From the NCBI GenBank assembly GCA_031987605.1, contig DALZZF010000002.1, forward strand, positions 186,001-250,000: a stretch of DNA of 64,000 nt, written 5' to 3'. A program made the position numbers and the translations under genes. The stretch comes from JAFAGO01 sp031987605 (GTDB taxonomy: Bacteria > Bacteroidota > Bacteroidia > Flavobacteriales > Weeksellaceae). The notes under the pieces are model-generated. The model did no database searches. It was given only the letters and a program-made list of their open reading frames with translations, and was not told the origin of the DNA. This document shows, in pieces, positions 41,787-52,900 of this stretch (position 1 is the stretch's first letter; every line of letters begins with the position of its first letter).

Positions 41787-44198
41787 TTATTTCTTCCACT
41801 TCAACCGCAGGCTGTTACTGACCACGCTCACGCTGCTCAATGCCATTGCCGCACCCGCAATCATCGGGTTGAGCAGGAAGCCGTTAACAGGGTAAAGGAT
41901 GCCTGCCGCTACCGGAATGCCGATTACGTTGTAGATAAACGCCCAGAACAGGTTTTGCTTGATGGTGGCTACGGTCTGTTTGGACAAGCGTATTGCCTGC
42001 GGTATCTTGGTAAGGTCGGACGAAATGATGGTCATCTTGGCTACGTCCATTGCGATGTCGCTGCCTTTGCCCATTGCGATACTTACATCGGCTGTTGCCA
42101 ATGCGGTGCTGTCGTTGATACCATCGCCCACCATTGCCACTACCTTTCCTTTACTTTGCAGTTCTTTCACAAAGTCGGCTTTATGCTGTGGCAAAACTTC
42201 GGCTTTGTAATGCTTGATGCCTGTCTGCTCCGCAATGGCTTTAGCGGTAGCTTCATTATCTCCGGTCAGCATATACAGGTCAATGCCCATTTCCTGCATT
42301 TCCCGGATAGCCTGCACCGATGTTTCCTTAATCTTATCGGCGATAGCGATTACAGCAAGAGCCTTTTTGCTGTTTGCAAACCAGATAACGGTTTTAGACT
42401 GTTTGCCCCATTCTTCGGCCTGGTCTTGTAATTCTCCGGCAATGGCAATGTTGTTTTCTGCCAATAGCTTTTTGTTGCCTACATAATAGGTTTCGTTGTC
42501 ATGGTCTGCTTTTGCGCCTTTGCCCGTAATGCTGTCGAACATGGATAAAGAGGTGGTCGCTACATCGCCAAGATGCTTCACTACGGCTTCTGCCAATGGA
42601 TGCTCGGATTGCTTTTCGATGCTCAAAAGGATTTCTTTTGCAGTGTCCTCATTGTTCAGCCATTTAATGCCCGTTACCTGTGGTCTTCCCTCGGTGATGG
42701 TTCCGGTTTTGTCCAAAACGATGGCATTTACTTTTTTGGCCAGTTCCAAACTTTCGGCATCCTTTATCAAAATGCCATTTTCAGCACCTTTACCAACGCC
42801 TACCATAATAGCGGTGGGTGTCGCTAAGCCTAAAGCACAGGGGCAGGCAATGACCAATACCGTAACGGCTGCCAACAGACCTTGAACAACCCCGTTTTCG
42901 CCTCCCAAAATCAACCATAGCGTAAATGTCAGGATGGCAATACCTATCACTGTGGGAACAAAGATGCCCGCAATCCTATCGACCAGTTTCTGTACGGGTG
43001 CTTTGCTTCCCTGTGCATCCTGCACCATTTTGATGATGTGGGCAAGCATGGTTTCTTTGCCCACTTTTACCGCCCTGAACCGGAAGCTGCCTTTTTGGTT
43101 AATCGTTCCTGCAAATACTTTTTCTTTTTCTTTTTTCAATACAGGTACAGGCTCACCGCTTAACATGCTTTCGTCCACATACGAATTGCCCGATATGACC
43201 ATGCCGTCTACCGCAATCTTTTCACCGGGCTTTACGAGTATCACATCGCCTGCGCTTACGTCTTCGATAGCGGTCTGCTTTTCCGTTCCGTCCGCCTGTA
43301 CCACGATGACCGTTTTTGGCTGCAAGCCCATCAGCTTCTTAATGGCTGAAGAGGTGTTGCCTTTGGCTCTTTCTTCCAGCAGTTTTCCCAAGAGGATGAA
43401 TGCGATAATAACGGCAGCCGCTTCAAAATATACGTGAGCATGCAGTCCCCGTTGATGCCAAAAGTCGGCAAACAGCATATTGAAAACACTGAACAGGTAG
43501 GCAATACCTGTACTCAATGCCACCAGCGTATCCATATTGGCGGAACGGTGCTTTGCCTGCTTCCAAGCGTTTACAAAAAAATCCCTGCCCAACCATATTA
43601 CAACGGGTGTGGAAAAGAGCCACATTATCGGGTCTGCATAGGGCATATCCATAAAGAACATTCCTATGATTACCACGGGCAGGGAAAGGATAATTGCCCA
43701 AATGGTCTTGTTTTTCAAGGTTCGGAATTTCTTTTCGTGGATGGCTTCAAGCGTTTCCTGCTGCTTGGTTTCGTCTTCAATCAATAGGTCGTAACCTACT
43801 CCCTGAACCGCTTTTTGCAGGGTGGAGGCATCGGTCATATTGGGCAGATATTCCACGGTAAGATTGCCCGTTGCAAAGTTCACGGAAGCATTAACTACTC
43901 CCGGTTGGTATTTAACAATGCTTTCGGCACTGCCCGCACAGGATGCACAGGTCATGCCCAATACCGGAAAAGCACTTTTAACCGTAGGAACTCCGTAACC
44001 TAAATCTTTAATTGCCTTAACAGCTTCGCCTAAGGTTTCATTGCTATCTACTGTAATCGCTGCCCTGCGGTTGTTCAGCTCTACTTTATGGGTTTCTACG
44101 CCTTTTACCTGTGCCAATCCTTTTTCAACGATTAATGCACAATGTTCGCTTTCTACATCCTCCAATGGAATGTATATTGTTTCTTTATTAGTTGCCAT
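41787..44198 (-). CDS. copA: Copper-translocating P1B-type ATPase CopA
   Basis: 803 residues. The first HMA-like domain (about 8-72) is degenerate (SEHCALIVEKG, one Cys). The second has GMTCASCAGS (about 81-90) with an intact CxxC. Transmembrane CPC (IACPCALGLATP, about 447-458), phosphorylation site DKTGT (about 494), TGDNEATA and GDGINDS motifs complete a class I Cu(I) exporter. It lies between the AraC-type regulator and copZ. With copB at 37-39 kb the island carries two copper pumps of different classes. Confidence 0.95.
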   Translation of the reverse strand: MATNKETIYIPLEDVESEHCALIVEKGLAQVKGVETHKVELNNRRAAITVDSNETLGEAVKAIKDLGYGVPTVKSAFPVLGMTCASCAGSAESIVKYQPGVVNASVNFATGNLTVEYLPNMTDASTLQKAVQGVGYDLLIEDETKQQETLEAIHEKKFRTLKNKTIWAIILSLPVVIIGMFFMDMPYADPIMWLFSTPVVIWLGRDFFVNAWKQAKHRSANMDTLVALSTGIAYLFSVFNMLFADFWHQRGLHAHVYFEAAAVIIAFILLGKLLEERAKGNTSSAIKKLMGLQPKTVIVVQADGTEKQTAIEDVSAGDVILVKPGEKIAVDGMVISGNSYVDESMLSGEPVPVLKKEKEKVFAGTINQKGSFRFRAVKVGKETMLAHIIKMVQDAQGSKAPVQKLVDRIAGIFVPTVIGIAILTFTLWLILGGENGVVQGLLAAVTVLVIACPCALGLATPTAIMVGVGKGAENGILIKDAESLELAKKVNAIVLDKTGTITEGRPQVTGIKWLNNEDTAKEILLSIEKQSEHPLAEAVVKHLGDVATTSLSMFDSITGKGAKADHDNETYYVGNKKLLAENNIAIAGELQDQAEEWGKQSKTVIWFANSKKALAVIAIADKIKETSVQAIREMQEMGIDLYMLTGDNEATAKAIAEQTGIKHYKAEVLPQHKADFVKELQSKGKVVAMVGDGINDSTALATADVSIAMGKGSDIAMDVAKMTIISSDLTKIPQAIRLSKQTVATIKQNLFWAFIYNVIGIPVAAGILYPVNGFLLNPMIAGAAMALSSVSVVSNSLRLKWKK

Positions 44199-44287
44199 AT
44201 TCTGCTTGCTTTAATTAACAATGCAAAATTGGCTATTATATCAACGGGTGCTATTGTGAAATTTTGGAATTGATTTGTAAAATTTAT

Positions 44288-44851
44288 TTACACTTTATCC
44301 CACGGCTTTCTCTTATCCTCTTTAATCTGTTTAAAATGGCTTGGTGTCAGTCCGGTAATTTTTTTGAACTGATTGCTTAAATATGCTACACTCGAATAGT
44401 TCAAACGAAAAGCAATTTCACTCAAAGACAGCTCATCATATACCAACAGTTCTTTTACTTTTTCAACCTTTTGGGCAATAAAGTATTTTTCAATAGTTGT
44501 ACCCTCTACCTCTGAAAACAGATTGGACAGGTAATTATAATCGTGATGCAATTTATTACTCAATACATCTGAAAGATTGGTTTTTACATCATTATCCTGA
44601 TGATGTACCAAGTCAATGATAGTGTTTTTTATCTTCTCTATTGTCCTGCCTTTTTTATCGTCAATTATCTCAAATCCCAATGGCTCTAAAGTTTTTACCA
44701 AAGCATCTTTTTTTGCAGGGGTTATCTCTTGGGCTAAGGTTACTTCGCCCAGTTTTATATTCTTAATGCCTAAACCGAGTTTTTCTAATTCATTTTGCAC
44801 CACCATAATGCAGCGGTTGCAAACCATATTTTTTATAAAGAGTGTGTTCAT
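44288..44851 (-). CDS. AraC-family regulator with an HMA-like N-terminal domain
   Basis: 187 residues. The first about 80 look like an HMA fold with KNMVCNRCIMVVQNELEKLG, a CxxC in the expected loop. The C-terminal half is an AraC DNA-binding domain (SEIAFRLNYSSVAYLSNQFK, about 142-161). The gene is divergent from nothing and lies 89 nt upstream of copA on the same strand, so it is the natural candidate for a Cu(I)-sensing activator of the island. The metal specificity is inferred from the head domain and neighbours. Confidence 0.88.
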   Translation of the reverse strand: MNTLFIKNMVCNRCIMVVQNELEKLGLGIKNIKLGEVTLAQEITPAKKDALVKTLEPLGFEIIDDKKGRTIEKIKNTIIDLVHHQDNDVKTNLSDVLSNKLHHDYNYLSNLFSEVEGTTIEKYFIAQKVEKVKELLVYDELSLSEIAFRLNYSSVAYLSNQFKKITGLTPSHFKQIKEDKRKPWDKV

Positions 44852-44964
44852 ATTTATTCACTGCCTGCATTGTATTTAATATAAAAGCAATAAACAAATT
44901 TACGATTTAAGTTTAATTACTCTGACTTCTTGCCAAGAGGAATAAAGCCTGTGTACATATATAC

Positions 44965-45788
44965 TTACTGTTTTTCATCTTGTTCGTCCATTTTCTTTAT
45001 CAGTGCTTCACACAGCCTGTCGAGGAATTTCGTTCGGTTTATTTTGCGGGCTTTAAGTTCCATGAACGTGTGGTAAAAATCGCCCAACTCAATATTAAAA
45101 GCATCTTCAAATACTTTGGCTATTAATTTTATGTCTGTATTTCCACTGTTAAATACACCGTGGGCGTACAATGCATAAATGAGTTCTGTTAGTGCTGTTT
45201 TGCTTGCCGTCCATTTCAGCGAATTGTCTGAACCTTTTTTCTCATTGATGTTATTCAGCCTGTCCTCTAATAAACTTGTATCAGGTCATTGGCAATTATC
45301 TTGGCAACCTTGTAATCGTGCGAAGTAGAAAAACGGTGGTCTGCCTCAAAGTAAAAAGTGTCTAACCATAGCCTTATATCGTGCTTGCCACGTACAAAAA
45401 ACTTCTCGTCAACGAAAGAATTATTGCTGCGGTAATACTTATAAAAATCAAGATTGTTCTTAAAGAACCTTTGTAGCTTTTTGAGTTCTTTGGACAAATA
45501 TTTCTTGATGCGCTTATTTCCATAAGGTCTTCTCGTTTCAATTTTATAGATGGCATTGTAGTAAATTAGTTTTGAAACAATAACAGGTTTCTGATATTTA
45601 AAAAATAGGATTTCTTCATCAATATTCTTAAATCCCTTTTTTAAGACGAACTCCTTTAACTTAGACAAAGAATTTACAATAAGAACTATTACAGCTTCTA
45701 TTCTTTGGATTGGATATTCGGTTTCAATTTCTAATTCGTGGATTGTTGTTTCCAGCTCATACAGTGTTTTCTTATAAAATTTATCCAT
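44965..45788 (-). pseudogene. rteC: rteC, frameshifted
   Basis: From ATG 45788 (MDKFYKKTLYELETTIHELE) the frame covers the RteC core: KLIYYNAIYKIETRRPYGNK, RFFKNNLDFYKYYRSNNSF, and stops at TAG 45267. One base away the other frame continues SLLEDRLNNINEKKG and then the RteC C-terminus (YAHGVFNSGNTDIKLIAKVF, RTKFLDRLCEALIKKMDEQD) to 44965. A single-base shift at about 45272 explains it. The gene would otherwise be of full length (about 274 residues). It controls excision/transfer in related elements; here probably inactive. Confidence 0.85.
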
Positions 45789-46005
45789 ACAGTAAGTCTG
45801 TTTTATCAAGCACCATTTACATCTAAAAATAATACATTGAATTTTGAAACAATTTCCAAAATTCAATGTGTATTTTAATAGTAAAAAGGGAACTCACATT
45901 TATAAATGCAGGTATGTATGCCAGTATTTCTGCTTTATTTATTAAAGTTTGAAATCAATCCAAAAAAAGCATTTCGTGACATTGAAAAAATTAATTTGTT
46001 ATCAC

Positions 46006-48045
46006 CTAAACAAATTTCATTCGTTGTATTCTTATGGCATTTAGTATAGCCAATAATGCTACACCCACATCGGCGAAAACGGCTTCCCACATTGTAGCTA
46101 ATCCACCTGCTCCGAGAATTAAAAAAATTGCTTTTACCGCAAATGCTAACGTGATATTTTGCCACACTATTTTCTTGGTTTGTTTACCAATATTGATTGC
46201 CATCGGAATTTTACTCGGTTTGTCATCTTGGATTACTACATCGGCAGTTTCAATAGTTGCATCACTTCCCAAACCTCCCATCGCAATACCAACATCGCTC
46301 AAAGCTACCACTGGTGCATCATTCACGCCGTCGCCTACAAATGCCACGGTTTGATTTTCGATTTTGATTTCTTTTACTTTATTTACTTTGTCTTCGGGTA
46401 ATAAATCGCCAAAGGCATTATTGATGCCCAATTTATCTGCAACAAACTTTACTACTGTACTTTTATCGCCACTCAACATTGTTGTTTTTACACCTAAGGC
46501 TTTTAACTTATCAATGGTTAGTTGTGCATCTTCTTTTATACTGTCTGCTATGGTAATATAACCTGCAAATTTTCCATCATAGGCTATGGCGATTAGGGTG
46601 TACACAATTGTACTTGGGTCTAAATCATAAACGATATTAAACTTATCCATCAGTTTAAAGTTTCCTACCAATAACTCTTTTCCGTTAACGATAGCTTTTA
46701 ATCCGTGACCCGCAATTTCTTCTACATTTTCTAATTTTATAGAATGGTCTATTTCGCCGACATATTGATGGATTGCGGTAGCAACTGGATGCGTGCTTTG
46801 ACTTTCCAAAGCGTTGACCATTTTCAAGATTTCGTCTTTACTAAATTCTGATTTTAATATTACTTCTTGCACTTTGAAAACGCCTTCTGTCATTGTTCCT
46901 GTTTTATCCATCACTACATTTTGGATATTAGCGATGGCGTCTAAGAAATTGCTTCCTTTAAATAAAATTCCATTTTTAGAAGCGGCACCAATTCCACCAA
47001 AATATCCTAAAGGAATACTTATAACCAAAGCACAAGGACAAGAAATAACAAGGAAAACCAATGCTCTGTATAGCCATTGACTGAACAAGTAATCATCAAC
47101 AAAAAAGTAAGGAACTACAGTAATAAGCACTGCCAATAACACCACAATTGGTGTGTAAATTTTTGCAAATTTTCGAATGAATAATTCTGTTGGTGCTTTT
47201 TGAGCAGTAGCGTTTTGTACCAATTCCAAAATCTTTGAGAGCTTGCTATCGGTATATGCTGTGGTTACTTTTACCTGTGCAACGGTCTTTAAATTTATCA
47301 TTCCTGCTAAAACAGTTTCGCCTTTGGTTTTGGTGTCTGGCTTGCTTTCTCCAGTCAATGCGGCGGTATTGAATGATGCAGTTTCGGATAACAATTCGCC
47401 ATCCAATCCTAATTTTTCTCCGGGTTTTAATTGAATGATATTGCCGATGTTGACGGTTTCTGCTTTTACAGTTTTAGGTTGGTTATTTTCTAAAATCGTT
47501 ACTTCATCGGGTCTTTGGTCGAGCAAGGTTTTGATATTGGCTTTGGCTCTTGTAACCGCCAAAGTTTGAAACACTTCGCCAACCGCATAAAACAACATTA
47601 CGGCAACTCCTTCCGGATATTCGCCAATGGCGAAAGCTCCGATAGTGGCAATGCTCATCAATAAAAATTCTGAAAATACATCGCTTTTGCGGATGCTTTC
47701 AAATGCTTCTTTAATAACAGGAAAACCAACCGGAGCATAAGCAACAATGTACCAAACAATCCTTACCCAACCTGTGAACCAGGATTGAGGAAACCAATTA
47801 TCAAATGCAATAGCAATCATCAGTAAAACAAAACTGATAATGGCAGGTAAAAACATTTGAATGGTAGATTTATCGGTACTTCCGTGGTTGTGACCGTCAT
47901 CATCACTGTGTTCGTGGTTGTGACCGTCATTGTCGTGATGCTTTTCTAATAATTTTTTAGCATTGGCATCGGTATATATTTTTTCTTCTTGTGGTGTGCA
48001 GCAAAGCTGTTTGCCTTGTGCATCGTATTTATGTTTGTGTTCCAT
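46006..48045 (-). CDS. cadA: Heavy-metal P1B-type ATPase, Cd/Zn class
   Basis: 679 residues. N-terminus has CCTPQEEK and a His-rich stretch (HHDNDGHNHEHSDDDGHNHG) but no standard HMA domain. Core: SCPCALVISIPLG (CPC, about 336), DKTGTMTEG (about 380), GDGVNDAPVVALSD near residue 610. The CPCALVIS variant and His-rich leader point to Zn(II)/Cd(II)/Co(II) export. It overlaps the ICMT-like gene by 1 nt. Confidence 0.93.
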   Translation of the reverse strand: MEHKHKYDAQGKQLCCTPQEEKIYTDANAKKLLEKHHDNDGHNHEHSDDDGHNHGSTDKSTIQMFLPAIISFVLLMIAIAFDNWFPQSWFTGWVRIVWYIVAYAPVGFPVIKEAFESIRKSDVFSEFLLMSIATIGAFAIGEYPEGVAVMLFYAVGEVFQTLAVTRAKANIKTLLDQRPDEVTILENNQPKTVKAETVNIGNIIQLKPGEKLGLDGELLSETASFNTAALTGESKPDTKTKGETVLAGMINLKTVAQVKVTTAYTDSKLSKILELVQNATAQKAPTELFIRKFAKIYTPIVVLLAVLITVVPYFFVDDYLFSQWLYRALVFLVISCPCALVISIPLGYFGGIGAASKNGILFKGSNFLDAIANIQNVVMDKTGTMTEGVFKVQEVILKSEFSKDEILKMVNALESQSTHPVATAIHQYVGEIDHSIKLENVEEIAGHGLKAIVNGKELLVGNFKLMDKFNIVYDLDPSTIVYTLIAIAYDGKFAGYITIADSIKEDAQLTIDKLKALGVKTTMLSGDKSTVVKFVADKLGINNAFGDLLPEDKVNKVKEIKIENQTVAFVGDGVNDAPVVALSDVGIAMGGLGSDATIETADVVIQDDKPSKIPMAINIGKQTKKIVWQNITLAFAVKAIFLILGAGGLATMWEAVFADVGVALLAILNAIRIQRMKFV

Positions 48046-48644
48046 TAGAGTAGTCTTTTAGTTGTTTTTTTATAAATTAAATATTGTTCTCCGTGTTGTT
48101 TTTCCAAAAACTCTTCTTCCAGTCTTATCTGAATTTGAATAACGATATAGGTAGTAAGCATCAGGAAAAATGTAAGTGTATTGGGTAGTATAAAAAATAT
48201 TCCTGCAACACTGATTATCATTCCCAAAAAAATCGGGTTCCGGCTGTAAGAGAATAATCCTTTTGTGATTAATTCGGTTTTGTTATTTTCATCAATACCG
48301 ACACGCCAACTGTTACTCATTTGATATTGCGCTACTGAAATCCATAGTAATGAAAGGTGTATCAGTATTAATGCAATGATTAAAAACACGTCTTTCATTA
48401 AATTAGAAATCGGTACTAAATATTGATACATTTTATCGCTGAACGAATAGATGAATACCGCAACGAAAAGCAATGCTATCAATACTTTCATCACAAAACC
48501 GATATAGTCGTGTGCAATATCTGTTTTGCCAAAAGTTATGGGATTGATGCCAGTTTGCTTGTAGGTTCGGTATTATGGTGGCACAAAAGCTACCATAATA
48601 TACAACACCAAATACACCGGCAAATAAAATTTTAGCCAAATCAT
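48045..48644 (-). pseudogene. ICMT/PEMT-like membrane methyltransferase, interrupted
   Basis: One frame from ATG 48644 to 48045 is broken by a TAA at 48573-48575 (about codon 24). The 3' segment from 48494 is intact: three to four transmembrane helices, NSWRVGIDENNKTELITKGL and YSRNPIFLGMIISVAG, the isoprenylcysteine-methyltransferase-like SAM-binding motif, and a final EEEFLEKQHGEQYLIYKKTT. A protein of 149 residues could still start at 48494. Such genes commonly ride with Bacteroidetes Cad/Czc operons. Confidence 0.8.
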
Positions 48645-48656
48645 AGCGTTCAATTT

Positions 48657-49943
48657 TTAATGTTCGTGACCACCTGCATTGCTTAGTTTTGCATTGACGA
48701 AAAACGCACCTTTTACTACAATCTTTGCATTGGCAGGAATTTCATTTACAAATGTTACAGCGGTGTACCCCATATCAGATACGCCTTTTAGCACTTCTAC
48801 CTTTTCAAAATTCTTAGCCGTTTTATCTTCTTTATGGTCTTTTTCTTCGCCCTCTTTGTGGTTGCCTTCTTTTTCTCCTTCTTCGTGATGGGCTTCTGCT
48901 TCTTTGTCGGTTTGTACAAAAATGTAGTATTTGCCATCGGCATTTACAATCGCATCATTGGGTACAGCTGGAGTTGTTACATTGCTAAGACTGACAATAC
49001 CAGTGATGTTCATTCCATCAATTAAACCACTTTTATTACCATTTACACGACAATGAACGGCGATGGTTTTGCTCTCGTTTTCAAAGGATGAACCAATGCT
49101 GAAAACTGTAGCATCATACTCAGCAGTAGGATTATTGGTTAAAGTAAAATGAATAGTTTGTCCAACTTTTACCTGTGGTAAATCTTTTTCAAACACCTGT
49201 AAATCTAAATGCAATGAACTGTTATCTACAATTTCGATAACCGGCGAAGAAACATCTACATAACTTCCAATTTTGGCAAAAACGTTGCTAACCGTACCGT
49301 TCAGCGGACTGGTTACGACCAATGCGGATTTTAAATTTCCGTTTGATACCGAACCTGGATTGATGCCCATTAATTGTATCTGCTGTTGCAAGGAAGCTCT
49401 GCGGGTTCTTAAACTGCTTAATTCGGCAGTAGCACTTTGCAGATTTTTCTTTGCACCTGCATTGCCTTCATTCAGTTCTTTTTGCCTTGCTAATTCCTGT
49501 TCTGCAAACGTAATTCTGCTTGCTGTACTCAAATATTCTTCCTGCAATTGGATGAACTGCGGATTGGCAATGGTTGCAATAACCTGACCTTTTCTTACAT
49601 AATCTCCAATTTGAACTTTCAGTGTTCTTATCACACCGCCATACAAAGAAGTGGCGTTGGCTTTATTGTTATTGGGAACTTTCAGATTTCCGTTTGCTTT
49701 GATGGTTGCTGTTAATTCCTTGTGTTCAATGGTGCCTAATTGTATGCCTACCGTTTTTATTTGTTCTTCGGTAAGTGTGGCAATGGTTGGCGTTTCTTCC
49801 TCGTGTGGTGCTTCTTCTTTTCCTGCAGTTTTGGTTTCGGCAGATTTATCTTCTGCTTTCTTATCATTTTTACAGGCAGAAAAAGCAAATAGTAAAACAG
49901 CTATGGCTGTCATCAACGTGATTTTTTTTATATTGAATTTCAT
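48657..49943 (-). CDS. czcB: Efflux RND periplasmic adaptor (CzcB/CusB)
   Basis: 428 residues. Lipoprotein-type signal with FAFSACKND, a barrel-sandwich hybrid (VPNNNKANATSLYGGVIRTL), a coiled-coil hairpin (about 130-190), beta-barrel strands, and an extended His/Glu/Lys-rich loop (EAHHEEGEKEGNHKEGEEKD, about 350-370) that likely binds metal. It ends SNAGGHEH. Connects the CzcA pump to its outer-membrane channel. It lies 6 nt from the pump gene. Confidence 0.93.
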   Translation of the reverse strand: MKFNIKKITLMTAIAVLLFAFSACKNDKKAEDKSAETKTAGKEEAPHEEETPTIATLTEEQIKTVGIQLGTIEHKELTATIKANGNLKVPNNNKANATSLYGGVIRTLKVQIGDYVRKGQVIATIANPQFIQLQEEYLSTASRITFAEQELARQKELNEGNAGAKKNLQSATAELSSLRTRRASLQQQIQLMGINPGSVSNGNLKSALVVTSPLNGTVSNVFAKIGSYVDVSSPVIEIVDNSSLHLDLQVFEKDLPQVKVGQTIHFTLTNNPTAEYDATVFSIGSSFENESKTIAVHCRVNGNKSGLIDGMNITGIVSLSNVTTPAVPNDAIVNADGKYYIFVQTDKEAEAHHEEGEKEGNHKEGEEKDHKEDKTAKNFEKVEVLKGVSDMGYTAVTFVNEIPANAKIVVKGAFFVNAKLSNAGGHEH

Positions 49944-49949
49944 TTGTAC

Positions 49950-52900
49950 TTATTGATTGATGAATGAATAAATATTGATTACAGATTGGTTGACCTGCTG
50001 AATACTTTTGAGGTAATTCAACTGAATATCGGTTGCGGTTTGCAAGGCAAAAAGATATTCTACATAACCGATGTCGCCTGTTTTGTAACCTAATTGTGCT
50101 GCTGAAACAATTTCTTTAGCATTAGGCAAAGCTTCTTGCTGAAAATAATTGAACTGCTTCATATCCTGCTGGTATTGCAACAAAGCATTTTGCATTTGCG
50201 TTGCCAACGTTCTCTGTTGCTGTTGTGCATTGGCTTCGGCTGCTTGCTTTCTATAATCCAAAGATTTTATTCTGGCTTTGGTAGCACCGTAAGTAATGGG
50301 AATTGCAATGCCGATGTTTACAGAATTAAACCGGTTTCCGCCATTGAAAAACTTCTCAGCTCCATTCACATTTTGAAAACCAATTAAAGACTGATTGACA
50401 TACCCAATCGTAAAATCGGGTAAACCTTGTGCCCGTTCTACTTTTTTGGTTTTTTCCGCAATAACTGCTTCCTGATACAAAGATTGAATAGCAGGATGAT
50501 TGGCTACTGCATCATTATCCAACAAATTTGAAATTTGTAAAGGCTGAAAATTTCCATTTCCTGATATGGTAAAATCTTCTTTCGTATTCATCAATGTTTT
50601 CAGATTGGCAACGGCATTATTTAAGAAAACTTCATTTTGTTTTAATAACAAATTGATTTCGCCTTTCTTGGCTTCTGCCGTACTGATGTCCACTTTTTTG
50701 GTATCGCCCGTTTTGTAACGAAGCTTTGCAATGCCTATGAAATTGTTGTACAAACTGTCTAATTCCTGTAGTTGTTTTTGATTGTGCTGCAAGTACAAAA
50801 TTTGATAATAATAAGTACGCACTTGGTTTTTTAATTCTAAAACACTCAAGTTCTTCTGCAATTCCTTGCCTTTAATTTCAGCATTAATCAACTCCTTTTT
50901 TGCACCGAATAATGATGGAAAAGGAATGGTTTGCGACACCTGAAAAGACTGGTCGAACTTTACACTGTTGTACTGTCCCAACTGTGCATTAAAATCCAAT
51001 TTGGGTAATTCTCCGGCTGTTTTTTTCAACGCTTTGCTTGCATCAATTTCTAAATCTGAAGCTTTAATGGTTTGATTATTTTGCAGGGCAATATTTATCG
51101 CATCATCAACACTTGATAAATGCTGTGTTTGTGCATTTGCTGTAAAGCCTGTTAATGACAGAAGCAATACAATGATAGTTGCAATAGGTTTCACTTTGGG
51201 TTTTCTTTTTAAATTAATTTTTGAATTAAAAATGATGTAGAGTAATGGCAGAACGAACAACGTAAGGAAAGTTGCCGTAATCAAACCACCGATAACTACG
51301 GTTGCTAAAGGCTTTTGAACTTCTGCACCTGCACTGCTACTGAGTGCCATCGGTAAAAATCCTAAGCTCGCAACGGTTGCTGTCATCAATACAGGTCGAA
51401 GTCTTATTTTTGTTCCTTCGATTACTCGTTTGAAAACATCTTTCATTCCTTCTTTTTCCAATTGGTTGAAAGTGCCTATCAATACAATTCCGTTAAGAAC
51501 GGCTACACCAAACAAGGCGATAAAACCAATTCCTGCACTGATGCTGAAAGGCATTCCACGAAGCATTAAAGCCAATACACCACCAATGGCACTCATCGGA
51601 ATTGCGGTAAATATTAAACCTGCCTGTTTGAAGGAATGGAACGTGAAATAGAGCAAAACAAAAATCAATAACAGAGAAATAGGAACGGCTATCATTAATC
51701 GATTGCTGGCTTCTTTTAGATTTTCAAACTGACCGCCATACGTGAAATAATATCCCGGTGGTAATTTTATTTGTGCATTTAATTTTTGTTGAATTTCTTC
51801 CACCACACTTTGCACATCTCTGCCTGCAACGTTGAACCCGATTACAATTCTTCTTTTTCCTGCTTCACGGCTTATTTGCGCCGGACCTAATTTATAATCA
51901 ATCGTAGCCACTTGCGATAACGGAATTTGATTGCCTGTAGAAGTTGGTATCATTAAATTATTTACATCTTCGATACTGCTTCTGTGAATACTATCTAACC
52001 GAACCACCAAATCAAATCTTCTTTCATTCTCGAAAACCACACCTGCACTTTTTCCTGCAAAAGCAGTACTTACCACATTGTTTACGTCTTCTACATTAAT
52101 TCCATAATTGGCTAAACGAGTACGGTCATATTCAACATTTATTTGTGGTAACCCACTCACACGTTCCACCTGCGGAGCTGTAGCGCCTTCTACGGTTTGA
52201 ATAACTTTGCTTACTTTGTCGGCATTCAACGCTAATGTATCTAAGTTTTCGCCGAATATTTTTACCGCCACATCTTGCCTGATACCTGTCATCAATTCAT
52301 TGAAACGCATTTGTATCGGCTGATTTTTTTCAAAAAATACGCCTGGTATCGCTTCTAATTTTTCATTAATGGCATCGGCTAATTCATCGTAAGTTCTGCC
52401 ACTTTTCCATTCGCTTTGAGGTTTCAGCAAAATCATCATATCGGTTGCTTCGGGTGGCATTGGGTCAGTTGGAACTTCTGCAGCTCCGGTTTTCCCTACA
52501 ACCATTTTCACTTCATCAAATTCTTTAATAATTCTTGAAGCCTGCATTGATGTTTCGATACTTTGGCTTAATGAACTTCCTTGTGGCAAAATACAGTGAA
52601 AGGCAAAATCTCCTTCCTGCAATTGTGGTATAAATTCGCCACCCATTCTGCCAAATAAGAATAATGTAAAGGCAAATATGGCAACGGTAATTCCCACTAA
52701 CCAATATTTTATTTTAATGGCTTTTTCTAATAATGGTTGATACATTTTTTGCAACCAATTCATCATTTTATCTGAAATGGTTTCTTTGTGCATCGGCTTT
52801 TTAGATAAAAACAAAGCACACATCATCGGGATATAAGTCAGTGATAAAATCAATGCGCCAAATATTGCAAAACCTACTGTTTGCGCCATCGGACGGAACA

